This document shows positions 62,525-64,000 of a stretch of DNA of 64,000 nt, one piece after another. Within the stretch, counting starts at the first letter, position 1, and each line of letters begins with the position of its first letter. The DNA comes from Ascidiimonas sp046199005 (GTDB lineage: Bacteria > Bacteroidota > Bacteroidia > Flavobacteriales > Flavobacteriaceae). The stretch covers positions 2,170,001 to 2,234,000 of the forward strand of contig CP176050.1 in the NCBI GenBank assembly GCA_046199005.1, in the 5' to 3' direction. The notes below the pieces were generated by a model. The model was not told where the DNA came from and did no database searches. It saw only the letters and a list, made by a program, of their open reading frames with translations. A program made the position numbers and the translations under genes.

Positions 62525-62532
62525 TAATTTTG
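62525..62532 (+). promoter_or_regulatory. -7 promoter box of the right-edge E1 gene
   Basis: TAATTTTG is a perfect TAnnTTTG, about 20 bases above ATG 62553. No clear TTG at -33. Confidence 0.4.
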
Positions 62533-62552
62533 GTCCTTTAAAGAATCGCCTT

Positions 62553-64000
62553 ATGCCTGAAGCTATTTCTTCTGAAAGACTTACGTACGAGATCGGAGAC
62601 TTGTCGAATGAAAAACTCCTTTATCTCTACAAAATAATGTTGAAACCCAGAATGATCGAAGAAAAGATGCTCATTCTTCTTCGTCAGGGAAAAATCTCAA
62701 AATGGTTTAGTGGCATAGGTCAGGAAGCCATAGCAGCCGGGGTGACAGCGGCGATGCATACCGATGAGTATATTTTACCTATGCATAGAAATCTGGGGGT
62801 TTTCACTACCAGAGAAATCCCTTTACATCGTTTATTTGCGCAATGGCAAGGGAAGGCGAGTGGTTTTACAAAAGGAAGAGATCGCAGCTTTCATTTCGGT
62901 ACTCAAGAGTATAAGATCGTGGGTATGATCTCTCATTTAGGACCTCAATTGGGCGTTGCGGATGGCATTGCGCTTGCGCATAAAATACGTAACGAAAAGA
63001 AGGTGTGTGCAGTATTCACAGGAGAGGGAGCTACCAGTGAAGGTGACTTTCATGAAGCTCTTAATATCGCTTCTGTTTGGGATCTTCCCGTGCTGTTCTG
63101 TATTGAAAATAATGGCTACGGATTATCTACGCCAACCTCCGAGCAATATCGTTGTAAAAATCTGGCAGACCGGGGCATCGGGTACGGAATGGAAGCTCAT
63201 ATTGTAAACGGAAATAATATTCTGGAAGTCTACAACACTATGCTCGAGCTTACTGAAAGTATTCGTGCTAACCCAAGACCTGTACTTATTGAATTTCAGA
63301 CATTTCGAATGAGAGGACACGAAGAGGCTAGTGGAACCAAATACGTGCCTCAGGAACTCATGGATCTGTGGGCTGCAAAAGATCCTATTGAAAACTACAG
63401 ACAATTTTTGGCGGAGCAAAACATTCTTACCTCGGAAGATGATGAAAAAATTCAACTGGAAATAAAGGCGGAGATCGAGGCGCATTTGCAGAAAGCCTTT
63501 GAGGAAGACCCTATTGAATCCACTGAAACCAATGAATTAAATGATGTTTATAAAGAATTTGATTATCAGGTTTTTGAAAAAAATAATACCACTAAAAACA
63601 TACGGTTTATAGATGCGGTTTCAGAGGGACTTCGTCAATCTATGGAAAAGCATGAAAACATGGTGATCATGGGGCAGGACATTGCCGAATATGGCGGTGT
63701 TTTCAAAATAACTGAAGGCTTTCTGGAAAAGTTTGGTAAGGAAAGAGTACGAAACACTCCTATTTGTGAATCCGCCGTAATTTCTGCAGCCATGGGGTTA
63801 TCTATCAATAAGATGAAGGCAGTTGTTGAAATGCAATTTGCTGATTTTGTCTCCTCCGGATTCAATCCTATTGTTAATTACCTTGCCAAATCTCATTACC
63901 GCTGGGGCGCCAATGCTGATGTTGTGATCCGCATGCCCTGTGGAGCAGGAGTGCAGGCAGGTCCTTTTCACTCGCAAACCAATGAAGCGTGGTTTACTAA
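62553..64000 (+). CDS. fused alpha-keto-acid dehydrogenase E1 alpha/beta, cut at the window end
   Basis: The frame is open from ATG 62553 to the end (482 codons visible). The alpha half has RMIEEKMLILLRQGKISKW, a thiamine diphosphate motif GEGATSEGDFHEALNIASVWDLPV with the NNGYG end, and RMRGHEEAS-like FRMRGHEEASGT. The beta half starts near residue 350 with VIMGQDIAEYGGVFKITEG and TPICESAVISAAMGLS. The total is expected to be about 660 aa. This is a branched-chain type E1 distinct from the longer fusion at 24212. Confidence 0.9.
   Translation, partial: MPEAISSERLTYEIGDLSNEKLLYLYKIMLKPRMIEEKMLILLRQGKISKWFSGIGQEAIAAGVTAAMHTDEYILPMHRNLGVFTTREIPLHRLFAQWQGKASGFTKGRDRSFHFGTQEYKIVGMISHLGPQLGVADGIALAHKIRNEKKVCAVFTGEGATSEGDFHEALNIASVWDLPVLFCIENNGYGLSTPTSEQYRCKNLADRGIGYGMEAHIVNGNNILEVYNTMLELTESIRANPRPVLIEFQTFRMRGHEEASGTKYVPQELMDLWAAKDPIENYRQFLAEQNILTSEDDEKIQLEIKAEIEAHLQKAFEEDPIESTETNELNDVYKEFDYQVFEKNNTTKNIRFIDAVSEGLRQSMEKHENMVIMGQDIAEYGGVFKITEGFLEKFGKERVRNTPICESAVISAAMGLSINKMKAVVEMQFADFVSSGFNPIVNYLAKSHYRWGANADVVIRMPCGAGVQAGPFHSQTNEAWFT

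Noticed and set aside
63123..63485. 120-aa reverse frame opposite the right-edge E1 gene
   Set aside because: Antisense shadow; the E1 coding frame is continuous through it.
1..64000. Defence island, prophage or CRISPR
   Set aside because: No cas, integrase, capsid, toxin-antitoxin or repeat-spacer structure seen; the gene content looks like core genome.

Overview
The window is chromosomal DNA from a member of the Bacteroidota, most likely a marine-type Flavobacteriaceae. The evidence is a type IX secretion C-terminal sorting domain at the left edge, many TAnnTTTG (-7) promoter boxes, A+T-rich intergenic DNA, and a gene set typical of the family: a DUF2911/TPR protein, a SIMPL protein, a fused E1 alpha/beta dehydrogenase, a QEGLA (DUF1704) protein, a DUF1835 protein and a TlpA-like DUF4369 lipoprotein. 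I see no rRNA, tRNA, CRISPR array, insertion sequence, prophage or integrase. It reads as ordinary core genome, densely packed on both strands.

Layout. 1-3.9 kb: T9SS cargo tail, terminator, a structured RNA-like leader (copy A), a DUF2911 protein, then recG. 4-12 kb: an M1 aminopeptidase, two tandem patatins, then an opposing run of DsrE protein, M20 amidohydrolase, FMN glutamate-synthase-like protein and a small membrane protein. 12-20 kb: uvrD, a Sua5/YciO-type protein and mltG, then an OmpA lipoprotein, a glycosyltransferase, an orphan HsdR_N-like protein and holA. 20-27 kb: two DoxX proteins around a GIN-domain protein with a membrane-bound AraC regulator, then a PLP enzyme and a fused alpha-keto-acid dehydrogenase E1. 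27-37.9 kb: a degenerate M1-like protein fused to an apparent outer-membrane barrel, a LOG-family protein, uvrA, small unknowns, ATP-grasp, ggt and ACP phosphodiesterase-like genes. 37.9-43.6 kb: a GlmM-type mutase, an LpxL-type acyltransferase, rhomboid, a SIMPL protein, copy B of the RNA-like element, a TlpA-like lipoprotein and a small barrel protein. 43.6-56 kb: a giant FAD/Fe-S oxidoreductase, an LpxH-like phosphatase, then a five-gene run (aroC, a symporter, QEGLA, two alpha/beta hydrolases), a DCC protein, mutS2 and ung. 56-64 kb: a reverse-strand run (2OG oxygenase, SUI1/eIF1, DUF1835, nucleoside phosphorylase, ppk1, a cytosolic binding protein) and the start of a second fused E1 gene cut by the window edge.

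Themes. Envelope construction (GlmM, LpxL-type, LpxH-type, MltG, OmpA) and DNA maintenance (RecG, UvrD, UvrA, MutS2, Ung, HolA) dominate. The least explained item is a pair of diverged (roughly 79% identical by hand alignment) non-coding elements of about 95 nt with conserved pairing, one forming the leader of a DUF2911 gene and the other lying directly behind a SIMPL gene and before a strong terminator. Other points worth following are an 18-bp palindrome built from two back-to-back -7 boxes, the degenerate peptidase-barrel fusion, and the orphan PD-(D/E)xK-like protein beside holA. All assignments come from reading motifs by eye; no database search was run.
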